DNA of 64,000 nucleotides, from assembly GCF_900637665.1 (NCBI RefSeq), contig NZ_LR134386.1, positions 1,914,501 through 1,978,500 of the forward strand. The letters are read 5' to 3'. The position numbers were made by a program, and so were the translations under genes. The DNA comes from Chryseobacterium nakagawai. GTDB lineage: Bacteria; Bacteroidota; Bacteroidia; Flavobacteriales; Weeksellaceae. Positions 24,874 through 34,096 of the stretch are shown here, piece by piece; position 1 is the first letter of the stretch; every line of letters starts with the position of its first letter. The notes beneath the pieces are model-generated. The model was given only the letters and a program-made list of their open reading frames with translations. It searched no databases and was not told the DNA's origin.

Positions 24874-26343
24874 TTATCGTTCAAGCGTAAAATTTGAAAT
24901 TACTTTCGGACGTTCAGTCTCATTGGCAACTTTCCAGGAAGTTCTGTACATCCATTCTGTCATTTTATATAACTTCTTGTAATTGATGTTTTCAGATTCA
25001 TCCTGTGGAGTGTGATACTGATCATGGAGCACACTGGTAAAGAATATGGCGGGAATACCCACTTTGGCATACGGAAGATGATCACTTCTGAAATAGAAAT
25101 ACTCAGCATGATTCGGAGAATCCCAATCTTTTAAATACTTGAATTTTGTACTTTCGTTATTAGCATCTTCAGCCATTTTTACAAGCTCTTCAGAGTTTTT
25201 ATGCGGAGCATTTCCGCCTAATAAAGCGGCTTCATTATTATCATTTCTTCCGATCATATCACCATTCAACACAGCTACAATACTCTCCTTCGGAACTACA
25301 GGGTGAGCAGCATGCCATCTTGAACCTAGTAAGCCTCTTTCTTCAGCTCCATGGAATACAAACAGAATGCTTCTTTTTCCCGGTTGCTTTTTGTAAGCTC
25401 TTGCCATGGCCAGCATGGCAACACACGTACTGGCATTATCATCAGCACCGTTGTAGATGGTGTCGTTTTTTACAGGATGTCTGATTCCGTCATGATCCTG
25501 ATGTCCGCTCAACAGAACATATTCTTTTTTAAGAACAGGATCTGTTCCTTCAATTTTTCCAATGATATTTACTGAAGGATATTTGTATGTTTCAGTCATC
25601 AGGTTAAGGGAAATCTTAGGGTTGCTTTTTACCCAGTTTGTATTCTCTCTTTTAATCCAAAGAACAGGAATATTGTTCGTTATTTTTTCTCTTAAGCCTT
25701 CCACACCATAGCTTCCTCTTGTCATTTGAGGAAGTACTTCTACCCAGCTTTTTTCTGAAATATCATCTGTGATGAAAATGATTGCTTTTGCTCCCAGTTC
25801 AGTCGCTTTGTTGTAGTATTTTGTCCTCACAAATCCTGGATATCTTCTTACAAAAAGAGTCATATCTTTATCAATGTTTTTGTCAGAAGCATTTACTGCA
25901 AGCACTTTTCCTTTAAGATTTAGTTTGGCTAGATCTTCAGGTTCAGTATTTCCTGCATAGACAATTTCAGCATCTACAGAAGCATTTACTGGCTCTGCTA
26001 CTAGAAAATCCTTCCATATTTTCAATGGAGTATCTCCGATTTTCAGGCTGCTTTGCGGAGTTGTCTGATGTCTGTACATATCAAAAAACTGGAAAAAAGT
26101 ACCATGGTCACCGGCAGGTTTCATTCCTGCTTCCTTGGCTTTGTCAGCCAGCCACATCGATACTTTTAACTCATCCAGAGTTCCTGCTTCACGACCCCAG
26201 AACTGATCTGCAGCCAATTCATACATATCCTTTTTCAGATCAGCTTCTTTGATGGCTGATACTAAAGGTTTTTTATAGCTTTGAGCATTTCCGATACTGA
26301 ATACAAGAAGACCCAGTAAAGAAAAAATATAATTCTTATTCAT
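24874..26343 (-). CDS. M28 family zinc aminopeptidase, exported
   Basis: 489 residues with a signal peptide (about 1-20, MNKNYIFSLLGLLVFSIGNA). A PA-like insert lies at about 120-240 and the M28 domain at about 265-470. Co-catalytic zinc ligands are visible: His in LLSGHQDHDG, Asp in YNGADDNASTC, paired Glu in FHGAEERGLLGSRW, Asp in LNGDMIGRN and His in HDQYHTPQDE. It should remove N-terminal residues from peptides in the periplasm or outside. The 78-residue gene upstream ends 6 nt before it, so they are cotranscribed. Confidence 0.92.
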   Translation of the reverse strand: MNKNYIFSLLGLLVFSIGNAQSYKKPLVSAIKEADLKKDMYELAADQFWGREAGTLDELKVSMWLADKAKEAGMKPAGDHGTFFQFFDMYRHQTTPQSSLKIGDTPLKIWKDFLVAEPVNASVDAEIVYAGNTEPEDLAKLNLKGKVLAVNASDKNIDKDMTLFVRRYPGFVRTKYYNKATELGAKAIIFITDDISEKSWVEVLPQMTRGSYGVEGLREKITNNIPVLWIKRENTNWVKSNPKISLNLMTETYKYPSVNIIGKIEGTDPVLKKEYVLLSGHQDHDGIRHPVKNDTIYNGADDNASTCVAMLAMARAYKKQPGKRSILFVFHGAEERGLLGSRWHAAHPVVPKESIVAVLNGDMIGRNDNNEAALLGGNAPHKNSEELVKMAEDANNESTKFKYLKDWDSPNHAEYFYFRSDHLPYAKVGIPAIFFTSVLHDQYHTPQDESENINYKKLYKMTEWMYRTSWKVANETERPKVISNFTLER

Positions 26344-26349
26344 TGGCTT

Positions 26350-26586
26350 TTAATTTAGGCTACCAAGCTTGTCAGCAAACTGTTTGGAGAACTCTTTTCT
26401 GTCTTCTTCCAGTTTCTCTGCATCAGCTGGTAAAATATAGTTGAAAAGGATTTTACCTTCGTGATCTAAAAATATGATTTCTTTTTCATTACCATCAATC
26501 ATCTGTGAGAAAATAGCCCACATAGAAGTATCTTTTAATTTTAATAATTCAAAAAAGTCTTCCGCTTTGATCTCTATTCTTTGCAT
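26350..26586 (-). CDS. Small acidic cytoplasmic protein, unknown
   Basis: 78 residues without signal peptide or membrane segment. It has an alternating helix-strand character (DFFELLKLKDTSMWAIFSQMIDGNEKEIIFLDHEGKILF) and ends in a charged helix. I do not recognise a family. It is placed 32 nt after the DUF5686 gene and 6 nt before the M28 peptidase, suggesting cotranscription. Confidence 0.7.
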   Translation of the reverse strand: MQRIEIKAEDFFELLKLKDTSMWAIFSQMIDGNEKEIIFLDHEGKILFNYILPADAEKLEEDRKEFSKQFADKLGSLN

Positions 26587-26618
26587 ATTATTTTATTGTA
26601 AGTATAATTTATTCTTGA

Positions 26619-29015
26619 TTAAAATTCAAGGAACTTCAATTTAAACTGAATGGCGAAATTCTGCTTAAAGTGTGGGGTAGCATAATATCCTACCCTATAG
26701 AATAACCCCAGATTGAAATAGCTGGAAAGGAAGTTGTTCCATTCCAAACCTACTTCCTGGTACAGGTGATCTAATTTTTTAAATCTGAACTGATGGTATT
26801 CTGGATGCTTCATATCTCCAATCGTTCCACGCAGTACAAAATCAAAGCTGGAAACATTATGTCCAAAACTTTTAAAGTAAAACGGCAGTTTATGAGTAAA
26901 ATAATAAGCAACAAATTTATCGTTGTAATATTTTCCACCCTCCAAAGTTGCAAACCCAAGAAACGAAGTAAGGTTAAAATTAAAATCTTTACCCGGAGAA
27001 GCAAGCCCGTTCATTGTAAAATTCTTCCAGATTGGAGCTTCTCCTAAAACAACTCCACCATACAATCTGAAACCTGTTGTTCCGATTGCTGTTTTAAAAT
27101 TATGAACAAAAAGGGCATCAAAACGGGAATAATTGAAACTTCCACCAGCCATTTTATAACTCTGCTCATAGTTGAAATACAACTCCGGATACTTCTGATC
27201 GATCAGAGATTTTCCCTGAGGGGTCATAATATTAGTAGAATTCGGTGAATACTTTAACGTAAACAGTGTATTGAAATTCTTGAAGGAAGATCCACCATCC
27301 ATGAACTGGTAATCAAATTGAGCTTCTTCAATATTTCTTCTTACAGCAAGGGCTAGGGTAAGACCGTTTGTAACATCATTCAGATAAGATAATGAGGCGC
27401 CTTTGAAGTGGAAATACTTATCGTTGTTCAGATTGTTTCCAAAGTTCATCATCCTCATTTTGAAATTCCAGAGTCTTCTGTAAAATTCCCCTGAAGCAGT
27501 TACATCATCATAAAAATCAAATCTGAAAAAGGAGTTCTTTTCCAATGTTGTTTTGATGTCTATTCCCATTCCGTATTTCCATCTTCGGTCTTTTACTCCA
27601 TATGCAAAATAATAATCCGGAGAGAAATAAGGATTGAAGTTTTCATTAATCTTAGCTTTTACTCCCAGTCTGAATCCTTCATAGGAATTATAGTTGGCAA
27701 TTTCATCTACGGCAAAATCTACAACACCCACTCTGATCTGCCCGTTAAGCAATCCGGAAATAATCTGTGCTTTACTGTCTATTTTATATTTTTTACCAAG
27801 ACTGTCGATGGTTTTATACGTATTTTGCTCCCTTTCTGTAAGAGGCTCGGTTCTGTATCGATCAAGAGAATGTCCGTCAATACTTTTTACATCGAAAGTA
27901 TATCCTTTGAAGTCTTTGGCATTCTCTTCGATGGGAGATTGAAAATCAAAATATTTTGACGTAAGAAAAGCATAGGTTCCAAAGCTCTTTTTATCCTTTT
28001 TATCAGCATGCTCTTTGTCACCCATAGCCATTTTTCCCATTTTAAGTTTAGTCTTTTCATGGGCAAGAAACCATTTGTTGTTGTAGAAAACCCAGGTACT
28101 GGTAATAATTCCGTCATTTTTATTTTTACTGAAATTTTCAATTTTTTTGATTCCGTAAGTTTCTGTATCGATGTAAATTGCTCCGGTATATTTTCTTTTT
28201 TTGTCTGGATTTTTATAATTAACCTCACGGAAGCGAATGACAAAGTTTTTTCTTCCGTCAAGTTCTATGGTATCAGAAAGAAAGTATCTGTAAAGACCTC
28301 TGTTTTCTGGCTTCACCTGTTCAGGAACAATATCCCTATTGCTTTGCTGAAGGGCGATCATCTCATAGACCGGCTGTTTCAGCCCGGAAATTCTATTGTC
28401 CAGAATATTGATTTTTTCACCATATTTTTTAGAGTATAGAAATTCCTGAGCTCTTTCCCAGAGAAAAAGTTTACTTTTCGCAAATATTTTCCTTGCATTG
28501 ATGTTATTCAGTGAGTCTTTTTCCCTCTTTTTCTTGAAAAAATTTAAGTCGTTAAAATACTGGTTAAATTGAGAAAGACTGTCTTCATCAATGTCTAGAG
28601 AAATTTTTTCATATGATTTATATGCATAGGAGCCCAAGCTTTTAGGCGAGTTCTCATTGAATAGTTTGTTAACTTTTTTCAGGATTTCCAAAGCTCTCGG
28701 GTCACTTTTATCTTCAATCACGACTGTTTCAATATGGGTGGTATTTGAAGATTTTTTAGTCAGAGAAACCTCCATGCTGCTTTCCACAGTTGTTGTTTCC
28801 TTTTGGAAAGATTCAGCTTCAACCTCAATATTCAGGCAGGTGGTTTTAAACTCCAGAACGCCCAGAGTATTGGTATAGCCAAGTATAGTATTGCCACAAA
28901 AAACCTTGGCATTGGAGATAGGCTTTTGAGTAGAGCCATCAACAACTTTAATTTTCAGTTGTGAATACCCCAAAAAGCAGATCATAAAAAATAATAACTG
29001 TAAACCCCTTTTCAT
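26619..29015 (-). CDS. DUF5686 outer-membrane protein with carboxypeptidase-like domain
   Basis: 798 residues. A signal peptide (about 1-18, ending LGYSQ) is followed by a carboxypeptidase-regulatory-like beta-sandwich (about 19-90: LKIKVVDGSTQKPISNAKVFCGNTILGYTNTLGVLEF). The DUF5686 region follows, with a soluble part (about 100-420) and then a predicted beta-barrel of alternating aromatic strands ending in the outer-membrane-type C-terminal FAIQFKLKFLEF. Domain order resembles the start of SusC-like proteins but without TonB plug features. The role is unknown, presumably outer-membrane assembly or uptake. It heads the run with the 78-residue protein and the M28 peptidase. Confidence 0.83.
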   Translation of the reverse strand: MKRGLQLLFFMICFLGYSQLKIKVVDGSTQKPISNAKVFCGNTILGYTNTLGVLEFKTTCLNIEVEAESFQKETTTVESSMEVSLTKKSSNTTHIETVVIEDKSDPRALEILKKVNKLFNENSPKSLGSYAYKSYEKISLDIDEDSLSQFNQYFNDLNFFKKKREKDSLNNINARKIFAKSKLFLWERAQEFLYSKKYGEKINILDNRISGLKQPVYEMIALQQSNRDIVPEQVKPENRGLYRYFLSDTIELDGRKNFVIRFREVNYKNPDKKRKYTGAIYIDTETYGIKKIENFSKNKNDGIITSTWVFYNNKWFLAHEKTKLKMGKMAMGDKEHADKKDKKSFGTYAFLTSKYFDFQSPIEENAKDFKGYTFDVKSIDGHSLDRYRTEPLTEREQNTYKTIDSLGKKYKIDSKAQIISGLLNGQIRVGVVDFAVDEIANYNSYEGFRLGVKAKINENFNPYFSPDYYFAYGVKDRRWKYGMGIDIKTTLEKNSFFRFDFYDDVTASGEFYRRLWNFKMRMMNFGNNLNNDKYFHFKGASLSYLNDVTNGLTLALAVRRNIEEAQFDYQFMDGGSSFKNFNTLFTLKYSPNSTNIMTPQGKSLIDQKYPELYFNYEQSYKMAGGSFNYSRFDALFVHNFKTAIGTTGFRLYGGVVLGEAPIWKNFTMNGLASPGKDFNFNLTSFLGFATLEGGKYYNDKFVAYYFTHKLPFYFKSFGHNVSSFDFVLRGTIGDMKHPEYHQFRFKKLDHLYQEVGLEWNNFLSSYFNLGLFYRVGYYATPHFKQNFAIQFKLKFLEF

Positions 29016-29177
29016 TTAAAAAAACTAGGTAAAATTAATGATATTTATTGTGCTGGAAAAGTTTTTAACACAGTATAACATTGATTTAATCTAATATAAG
29101 GATGAATATTTTCCTAAAACATCAGATTGAAATTCTTCTTTCAGATGGTGTTTCTATGTTTTTCGATAATTTCCAAT

Positions 29178-29215
29178 AAAAAAACTCCCGAACTCTATCT
29201 GTTCAGGAGTTTTTA
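29178..29215 (-). terminator. Terminator of di-haem peroxidase gene
   Basis: Arms AAAAAACTCC (29179-29188) and GGAGTTTTT (29206-29214) have an inner GAAC/GTTC pairing. It lies just downstream of the minus-strand stop at 29239. Confidence 0.75.
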
Positions 29216-29238
29216 TCGCTTTTTTAAGGTTGAACTGT

Positions 29239-31053
29239 CTATCGATCATCTAAAGCCTTCATAAATTCAATAATATCATCTATTTCAGGTTCAGTTAACT
29301 GCAGCGGACTATCAGAAAGTGTTTGGTTTTCTACCTTAAATCCGAAACCTTTTCCACCGCCTTTATTGTAAAAATTCATGACCTCTTTCAGTGTTGTATA
29401 GCCTCCGTTGTGCATATAAGGAGCTGTTTTATGAATGTTTCTGAGAGTAGGCGTTTTAAAGGAATGCTGTAAGGCAGCTACTGTTTCATGAAACTTTCCT
29501 CTTCCCAGATCATTATCAAATGTTTTATTTTCTCCATTGATAGCTATTCCCAATACTTCCTGCTCTGTTTTTTTGAAAGTTGGGGGAACGGTACCATTAA
29601 ATAAGGGAATAAAATGACATATCGCACATTGGGCTTTCCCGACAAATAGATTAAAGCCACGCTTTTGACTTTCGGTCATTGCCGATTTATTTCCCTGCAT
29701 ATATTCATCAAAATTGGAATTGAATTTTGCTAAAGAACGTATATAACTTGCCAATACATTCTGAAGCTGCCACACCTCAGCCTTTTGTGAATGATAAATC
29801 TTTTTAAATGCCGCCTGATAGTTTTTATCTTGGTTAATTTTAGCAAGAATGATCGTTAAATCTCCATGCATTTCTTCTTTATTAGAGATCACATCTGAGC
29901 TTTGCCCTTCCAGGTCATCCTTCCTCATATCCCAAAACTGACCATGCTGAAATCCTGCATAGTTGAGGGAAGGAGCATTCCTGGCAAGTTCTGAATTTTC
30001 GAGCGACATTGATTTCGCAAGACCATCAGTAAAAGCTTTTTCAGGAATGTGGCATGTTGCACAGCTACGGTTGTTGTTATTTGATAGCATGTTATCTTTA
30101 AAAAGCTGCTGTCCAAGAGCCGCCTTTTCTTCAGAAAAAGCATATTCTTTTCCGGGAGTGAAAGCATTAGGGTTGAAAGCATTTTTAGAGAAAAATGTAG
30201 CTGCATTTTTGTTTAATGCTGTCGTTACCTCCACATCCGGGATTTTTTCCTGATTTTTAAAATCAAGCAACAGCGTAGTGATCTTATTGAGATGATCCGG
30301 GATGAAGTTGACATAATCGAATGTATTTTTATCAGTATTTTTTTTCAGGATTTCTGTAGCTGCATTGATCTCCGTGATAATACTTTTCAGGGCTTTATTT
30401 TTTGATCTGTCGGTAGATATTTGTTCCAATGTTTCTTTAATGCCTTCCAATGAAGAAGGGATTTCTTTTAAAAACACTCCAGAAATGGGGGTGTCAAAAC
30501 CTGAAATTCCCAGGCTGGAAATTCTGAAAGCTTCCTGCCTCAAAGCATCAAAAACCTGGTCTTTACTAATGGTAATGACCTGGAAATTAGTTTTTATGGT
30601 ATTGCTTTTATTGATGAGTTTGTTGAGCATTCGGTTCACCTCATCTTTATTCTCTTTCTGGTAAGGATAAAACATTTCTTCTAAAACCTGCAGTCCTTCA
30701 GGTTCTATTTCTGTGTGTTCATCCATCTCTATTTCAGGAAGTGCCGGTCCGTTAATGAATCTGGCAGAGTGGGGAAGGAAGTACTCTATGGCCCATTCCA
30801 TTTTTTTATAAGTCTTTCTGATACTCTCAAACTTCTCCTGAAGAAGCTTTTCATCAGAGTCTTTAGAAACAAGGGCTTTCAGTTCATTGATCTGTTTTTC
30901 AAAATCAGTGTTGGTGGTGATGATCCTGCTTTTTACAGAACCCAGGTCTTCATATATTGGCTGCTGTTTTTCACTTTTACAATAGGAAAGGACAAAAAGA
31001 GCTGTTGCAGAATATAAAAGAAGAAGTATCGGATATTTTGAAAGTTTCTTCAT
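29239..31053 (-). CDS. Di-haem cytochrome-c peroxidase (MauG family) with imelysin-like N-terminus
   Basis: 604 residues. It has a lipoprotein signal with Cys near residue 25 (ATALFVLSYC). The N-terminal 250 residues are helical and contain RFINGPALPEIEMDEHTEIEPEGLQVLEEMFYPY, resembling the imelysin/EfeO-type helical domain. The C-terminal half is a bacterial di-haem peroxidase with two CxxCH haem sites, RSCATCHIPEKAFTDG and AQCAICHFIPLFNGT, plus TPTLRNIHKTAPYMHNGGYTTLKEVMNFYN. Family members reduce H2O2 or oxidise protein residues; the partner here is unknown. It follows the PhoX-like gene, with a terminator-like hairpin in the 64-nt gap. Confidence 0.88.
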   Translation of the reverse strand: MKKLSKYPILLLLYSATALFVLSYCKSEKQQPIYEDLGSVKSRIITTNTDFEKQINELKALVSKDSDEKLLQEKFESIRKTYKKMEWAIEYFLPHSARFINGPALPEIEMDEHTEIEPEGLQVLEEMFYPYQKENKDEVNRMLNKLINKSNTIKTNFQVITISKDQVFDALRQEAFRISSLGISGFDTPISGVFLKEIPSSLEGIKETLEQISTDRSKNKALKSIITEINAATEILKKNTDKNTFDYVNFIPDHLNKITTLLLDFKNQEKIPDVEVTTALNKNAATFFSKNAFNPNAFTPGKEYAFSEEKAALGQQLFKDNMLSNNNNRSCATCHIPEKAFTDGLAKSMSLENSELARNAPSLNYAGFQHGQFWDMRKDDLEGQSSDVISNKEEMHGDLTIILAKINQDKNYQAAFKKIYHSQKAEVWQLQNVLASYIRSLAKFNSNFDEYMQGNKSAMTESQKRGFNLFVGKAQCAICHFIPLFNGTVPPTFKKTEQEVLGIAINGENKTFDNDLGRGKFHETVAALQHSFKTPTLRNIHKTAPYMHNGGYTTLKEVMNFYNKGGGKGFGFKVENQTLSDSPLQLTEPEIDDIIEFMKALDDR

Positions 31054-31060
31054 AAGTATG

Positions 31061-31095
31061 AAAAAGTATCAACAGTGATTTTCTGTTGATACTTT
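31061..31095 (-). terminator. Intercistronic hairpin between PhoX-like gene and peroxidase
   Basis: Perfect 13-bp arms AAAGTATCAACAG (31063-31075) and CTGTTGATACTTT (31083-31095) enclose a 7-nt loop. On the minus strand a T run follows. It probably lowers, but need not abolish, read-through into the peroxidase gene. Confidence 0.7.
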
Positions 31096-31117
31096 GATTA
31101 ATAGAGAGTAATTAAAA

Positions 31118-32596
31118 CTATTTTTCTACGTTTCTGATAATTACAATTTGTCCACCTTCTTTATTGGTGTTGACTCCAGAACCGTCAGGATTTTTAAATT
31201 TATCTAATTGCCAAGTGTGAGAATGTATATTCACAGCAAATGTATTAGGAACTCCGATGATATCGGAAATATCAACCATTGCTCCATATTCCCATGAACC
31301 GAATTTCTGAAGATCTCCGGATTGGTTGTATGCCGTATTCCATGCAGAATTACCTCTGTTATGTTTCATATTCAGCCATGGCTTATATTGCTTTGTAGCG
31401 ATATTCAACTGCCAGATATGTGAATCATGGTTAGCTGCTTTATAATATGAATCTCCGTCTTCCTGGATGTAAACATAGTTTTCAGTTACACATAAATTAT
31501 CTGGATTAATCAGGTTATTACCAGGGTTAGAATCTCCTTCCGCAACTACTTCTAATTTTCCTGTCAACATATTGCTGGAGTTAAGAACAAGCTTATACAC
31601 TCTTCCCCACATCGTTAATCCCGGCTTTGGATTTACACCATCAGAAGATTCTCCCGTTGCGGTAAAGTAAATCTCTCTTCCTTTTCCTGCTCCTTTTCTG
31701 TAGTCCACATCCTCTACTCTTGAAAAACGGATGGCATTATTATCAATGTTTTTCTGATTGATCTGAGCTCCGGTAAGGTTTTTAGCGTTAGGAATCTCAA
31801 CAAATTCTACATCATAGTTGCTTCCTTTCGTCATATCCGTTTCAGTATAGTTATTATTTGTTCTTTTCAGTGCATATAATTTACCGTTATTCAAGTCTCC
31901 CTGAGTATCTGCTACATACATGATCAGCTGTCCTGCAGACTGGTGAGAAGAAGAATAAGACTGATCTTCCCCAATTAAGATATAAGATTTTCCATTAGAA
32001 ACATCTTTAGGAAGAGGAACTGCATTTTCCATAGAAGCTTTTCCTAAGGCTGGTTTTACTCTGGTTTTGTCTGATGCCTGAGATGCTGGTGCCAATGGAT
32101 CCAACGCATGAACCATACTTTCTTCACCAGATTCTCCTGCAGTAAGGAAGGCGCTGAAACCATGAATTTCGGGTGTTGCCAATGTTGCTGAGCACAATCT
32201 TGTCATTCCTCCGGTCCCATTTAAAATATATTCCCCTTTTACAGGTCTGAACGTTTTATCCAGATACACTCTTGATACTGATTGTTTGATCTCGTGGTTG
32301 GTAATCATCAGATAACCGTCTGAGTTAGGGTCTTTCATGATTCCCATTCCATCAGGCTGTCCTCCGAAAACAAAATCAGGAGAACCTGGAAGAACATCAG
32401 AACTGGAAATAAGCGTGGTAATATTTAAGTTCTCAAAGCCAGTCATCCCATACACAAAAGCAGACTCTTTAGAGTAGTTTTCAATTTTGACCTTGTCATT
32501 GACAGGAGTATTTTCACCTCCGTTATTATCTTCATTACAGCTTTGAAAAGCAAAGGCAGCAAAGACTAAGGCTCCAATAGTTTTGTTAATTTTCAT
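31118..32596 (-). CDS. PhoX-family (DUF839) lipoprotein
   Basis: 492 residues. It has a lipoprotein signal ending FAFQSC near residue 20, followed by an acidic NEDNNGGE that may direct surface display. The body carries DUF839/PhoX-like motifs: DFVFGGQPDGMGIMKDPNSDGYLMITNHE, NGTGGMTRLCSATLATP, GEDQSYSSSHQSAGQLIMY, RFSRVEDVDYRKGAGKGREIYFTATGES and NPDNLCVTENYVYIQEDG. The last resembles the Ca/Fe-binding propeller of alkaline phosphatase PhoX. A phosphatase role is a family inference. The gene is first of a two-gene unit with the di-haem peroxidase. Confidence 0.82.
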   Translation of the reverse strand: MKINKTIGALVFAAFAFQSCNEDNNGGENTPVNDKVKIENYSKESAFVYGMTGFENLNITTLISSSDVLPGSPDFVFGGQPDGMGIMKDPNSDGYLMITNHEIKQSVSRVYLDKTFRPVKGEYILNGTGGMTRLCSATLATPEIHGFSAFLTAGESGEESMVHALDPLAPASQASDKTRVKPALGKASMENAVPLPKDVSNGKSYILIGEDQSYSSSHQSAGQLIMYVADTQGDLNNGKLYALKRTNNNYTETDMTKGSNYDVEFVEIPNAKNLTGAQINQKNIDNNAIRFSRVEDVDYRKGAGKGREIYFTATGESSDGVNPKPGLTMWGRVYKLVLNSSNMLTGKLEVVAEGDSNPGNNLINPDNLCVTENYVYIQEDGDSYYKAANHDSHIWQLNIATKQYKPWLNMKHNRGNSAWNTAYNQSGDLQKFGSWEYGAMVDISDIIGVPNTFAVNIHSHTWQLDKFKNPDGSGVNTNKEGGQIVIIRNVEK

Positions 32597-32625
32597 AATT
32601 ACTTTTTTTTGAATTTCGATTATGA

Positions 32626-32633
32626 CAAAACTA
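32626..32633 (-). promoter_or_regulatory. Promoter -7 box of the PhoX-like gene
   Basis: Minus-strand TAGTTTTG matches TAnnTTTG, about 30 nt before the ATG at 32596. No TTG lies at the usual distance. Confidence 0.4.
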
Positions 32634-32740
32634 AAGACCTAGTGTTAATTAGACTTTACGGAGAGAAAACAAATAGTTTAAGATTAGGTAAGAGTTTGTT
32701 AAGGAATAGTCAATAATTAGAACAGTTATAAATAATTTAT

Positions 32741-32800
32741 TGCCTGTTGTAGCAAAACCAGGATTTCCACTATCACCTTGTTTTTTTTGCAAGACCCTTT
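32741..32800 (-). pseudogene. Decayed copy of the alaS 3' end
   Basis: This 60-nt stretch shares an exact 22-nt match (32749-32770 versus 34158-34179) with the coding 3' end of alaS, in the same orientation. Similarity continues over the next 35 nt. Translated on the minus strand it gives VKGLAKK..., then SGNPGFATTG, against VKDLAKE...[10 protein letters not shown] in intact AlaS, with small indels and several synonymous changes. It looks like a displaced, diverged alaS terminus left behind by recombination, not a chance match. Confidence 0.75.
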
Positions 32801-32936
32801 ACCCTAAGTGAATAAAATTACTTTCTTAATGGATAATTATTTATTTTTAACAAATTTATAATTTGGATTAACGCATTGCGGAAAATCAAATGTTATGCAC
32901 TATTTAACCGCCTAATCAGAAAACTAAACTATAACC

Positions 32937-33983
32937 ATGAAATATTTTATCCCTATTTTATTTTTTACCCTAGTCGGGTGTAAAAGTGTCCAGCAAGTCA
33001 GTAAACAGAATATTGAAAATGCAATAACAAAAAATGCTCTTCAATTATTAGAGGACAAAAGATTTCATTCTGTTTCCGTTGCGGTGCTTAAAAATGGCGA
33101 ATCCACCATAAAACATTTTGGAGAATTAACGATTGGAAAAGGAAATAAGCCCAACGATTCTACACTTTATGAGTTAGCTTCTGTAACTAAAACCTTTACA
33201 GGTTATATAGCTGCTAAAGCCGTACTTGATAAAAAAATAAATATGGATGATGATATTAGAATCTATCTTGACGACCCTTATCCTAATTTAGAGTTTAAAG
33301 GTGAACCTATAAGAATCAAGCACCTCATCACCCATACAAGTGGATTTCCTAATTTTCCAATAAAAAGCGAAAATAAAGAGGCCTTTTTTGAAGGATTAAA
33401 GCTCATCAAAATTGAAACGAAACCTGGTGAAAAATATTACTATTCAAATACAGCTCCTGAGGTGACAGCCTATATACTTGAAAAAGTGTATCACAAACCT
33501 TTTGAGGACTTGGTCACTGAATTTATTTTGAAACCCAATAAAATGAACCAAACCAAGTTTACACTCAATGACAATGACCGAACAAGATTAGTAAAAGGTT
33601 ATAACGATAAAAATGAGGCAATGCCTAACTTCAAAAGAACTTTATGGGGTGGAATTTCAGGATTGCACTCTACGGCTCCGGATTTAGTGAAATATATGAA
33701 ATTGCAACTTAACCCATCCAATCTTATTGTCAATGAATCTCATAAAAAATTATATAAAGAAGGTTCTGATTTTTGGGAGGGTTATCATTGGTACATCATA
33801 GAAAATGGTAATAAATTAATCTATAGACATCATGGAGGCATATACGGAATGCAGAATTGGTTTGTGATTTATCCTAAACAAAATATAGGAATATCCATAT
33901 TGACCAATACCAGCTTTAATGAAACAGGAGAAATTTTAGAAAAAGTAGTTGATAATTTGTATGATGACTTACAGGTAAACTAA
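32937..33983 (+). CDS. Beta-lactamase-fold serine hydrolase, lipoprotein
   Basis: 348 residues. Lipobox TLVGC puts the lipidated Cys at residue 15. The class C / penicillin-binding fold is clear: SxxK nucleophile S82-V-T-K in ELASVTKTFTGY, a Tyr motif in KYYYSNTAPEVT (Y-S-N) and the third motif HHGGIYG. ITHTSGFPNFP is the usual HTSG loop. Stand-alone members act as D-amino-acid peptidases, esterases or beta-lactamases; the substrate cannot be told from sequence. It is the only gene between the PhoX-like gene and alaS, next to the displaced alaS fragment, and may have been acquired. It ends in its own terminator. Confidence 0.88.
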   Translation: MKYFIPILFFTLVGCKSVQQVSKQNIENAITKNALQLLEDKRFHSVSVAVLKNGESTIKHFGELTIGKGNKPNDSTLYELASVTKTFTGYIAAKAVLDKKINMDDDIRIYLDDPYPNLEFKGEPIRIKHLITHTSGFPNFPIKSENKEAFFEGLKLIKIETKPGEKYYYSNTAPEVTAYILEKVYHKPFEDLVTEFILKPNKMNQTKFTLNDNDRTRLVKGYNDKNEAMPNFKRTLWGGISGLHSTAPDLVKYMKLQLNPSNLIVNESHKKLYKEGSDFWEGYHWYIIENGNKLIYRHHGGIYGMQNWFVIYPKQNIGISILTNTSFNETGEILEKVVDNLYDDLQVN

Positions 33984-33997
33984 ATTTAGCAAATACA

Positions 33998-34031
33998 AAT
34001 AATCCCTTTCAAAAATTGAAAGGGATTATTG
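33998..34031 (+). terminator. Terminator after beta-lactamase-fold gene
   Basis: Arms AATAATCCCTTTC (33998-34010) and GAAAGGGATTATT (34018-34030), loop AAAAATT. It also faces the convergent alaS gene. Confidence 0.8.
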
Positions 34032-34096
34032 TTTATATTAACTCAGGATAATGAAATCCTTAAAGCCGCAAAGCGGTAATATTTTATAGGAATTAA

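Noticed and set aside
32865..32910. attC-like text (TTAACGC ... GTTATGCAC) before the beta-lactamase-fold gene
   Set aside because: Too short, no matching fold on the bottom strand and no second site or integrase; the displaced alaS end explains the junction better.
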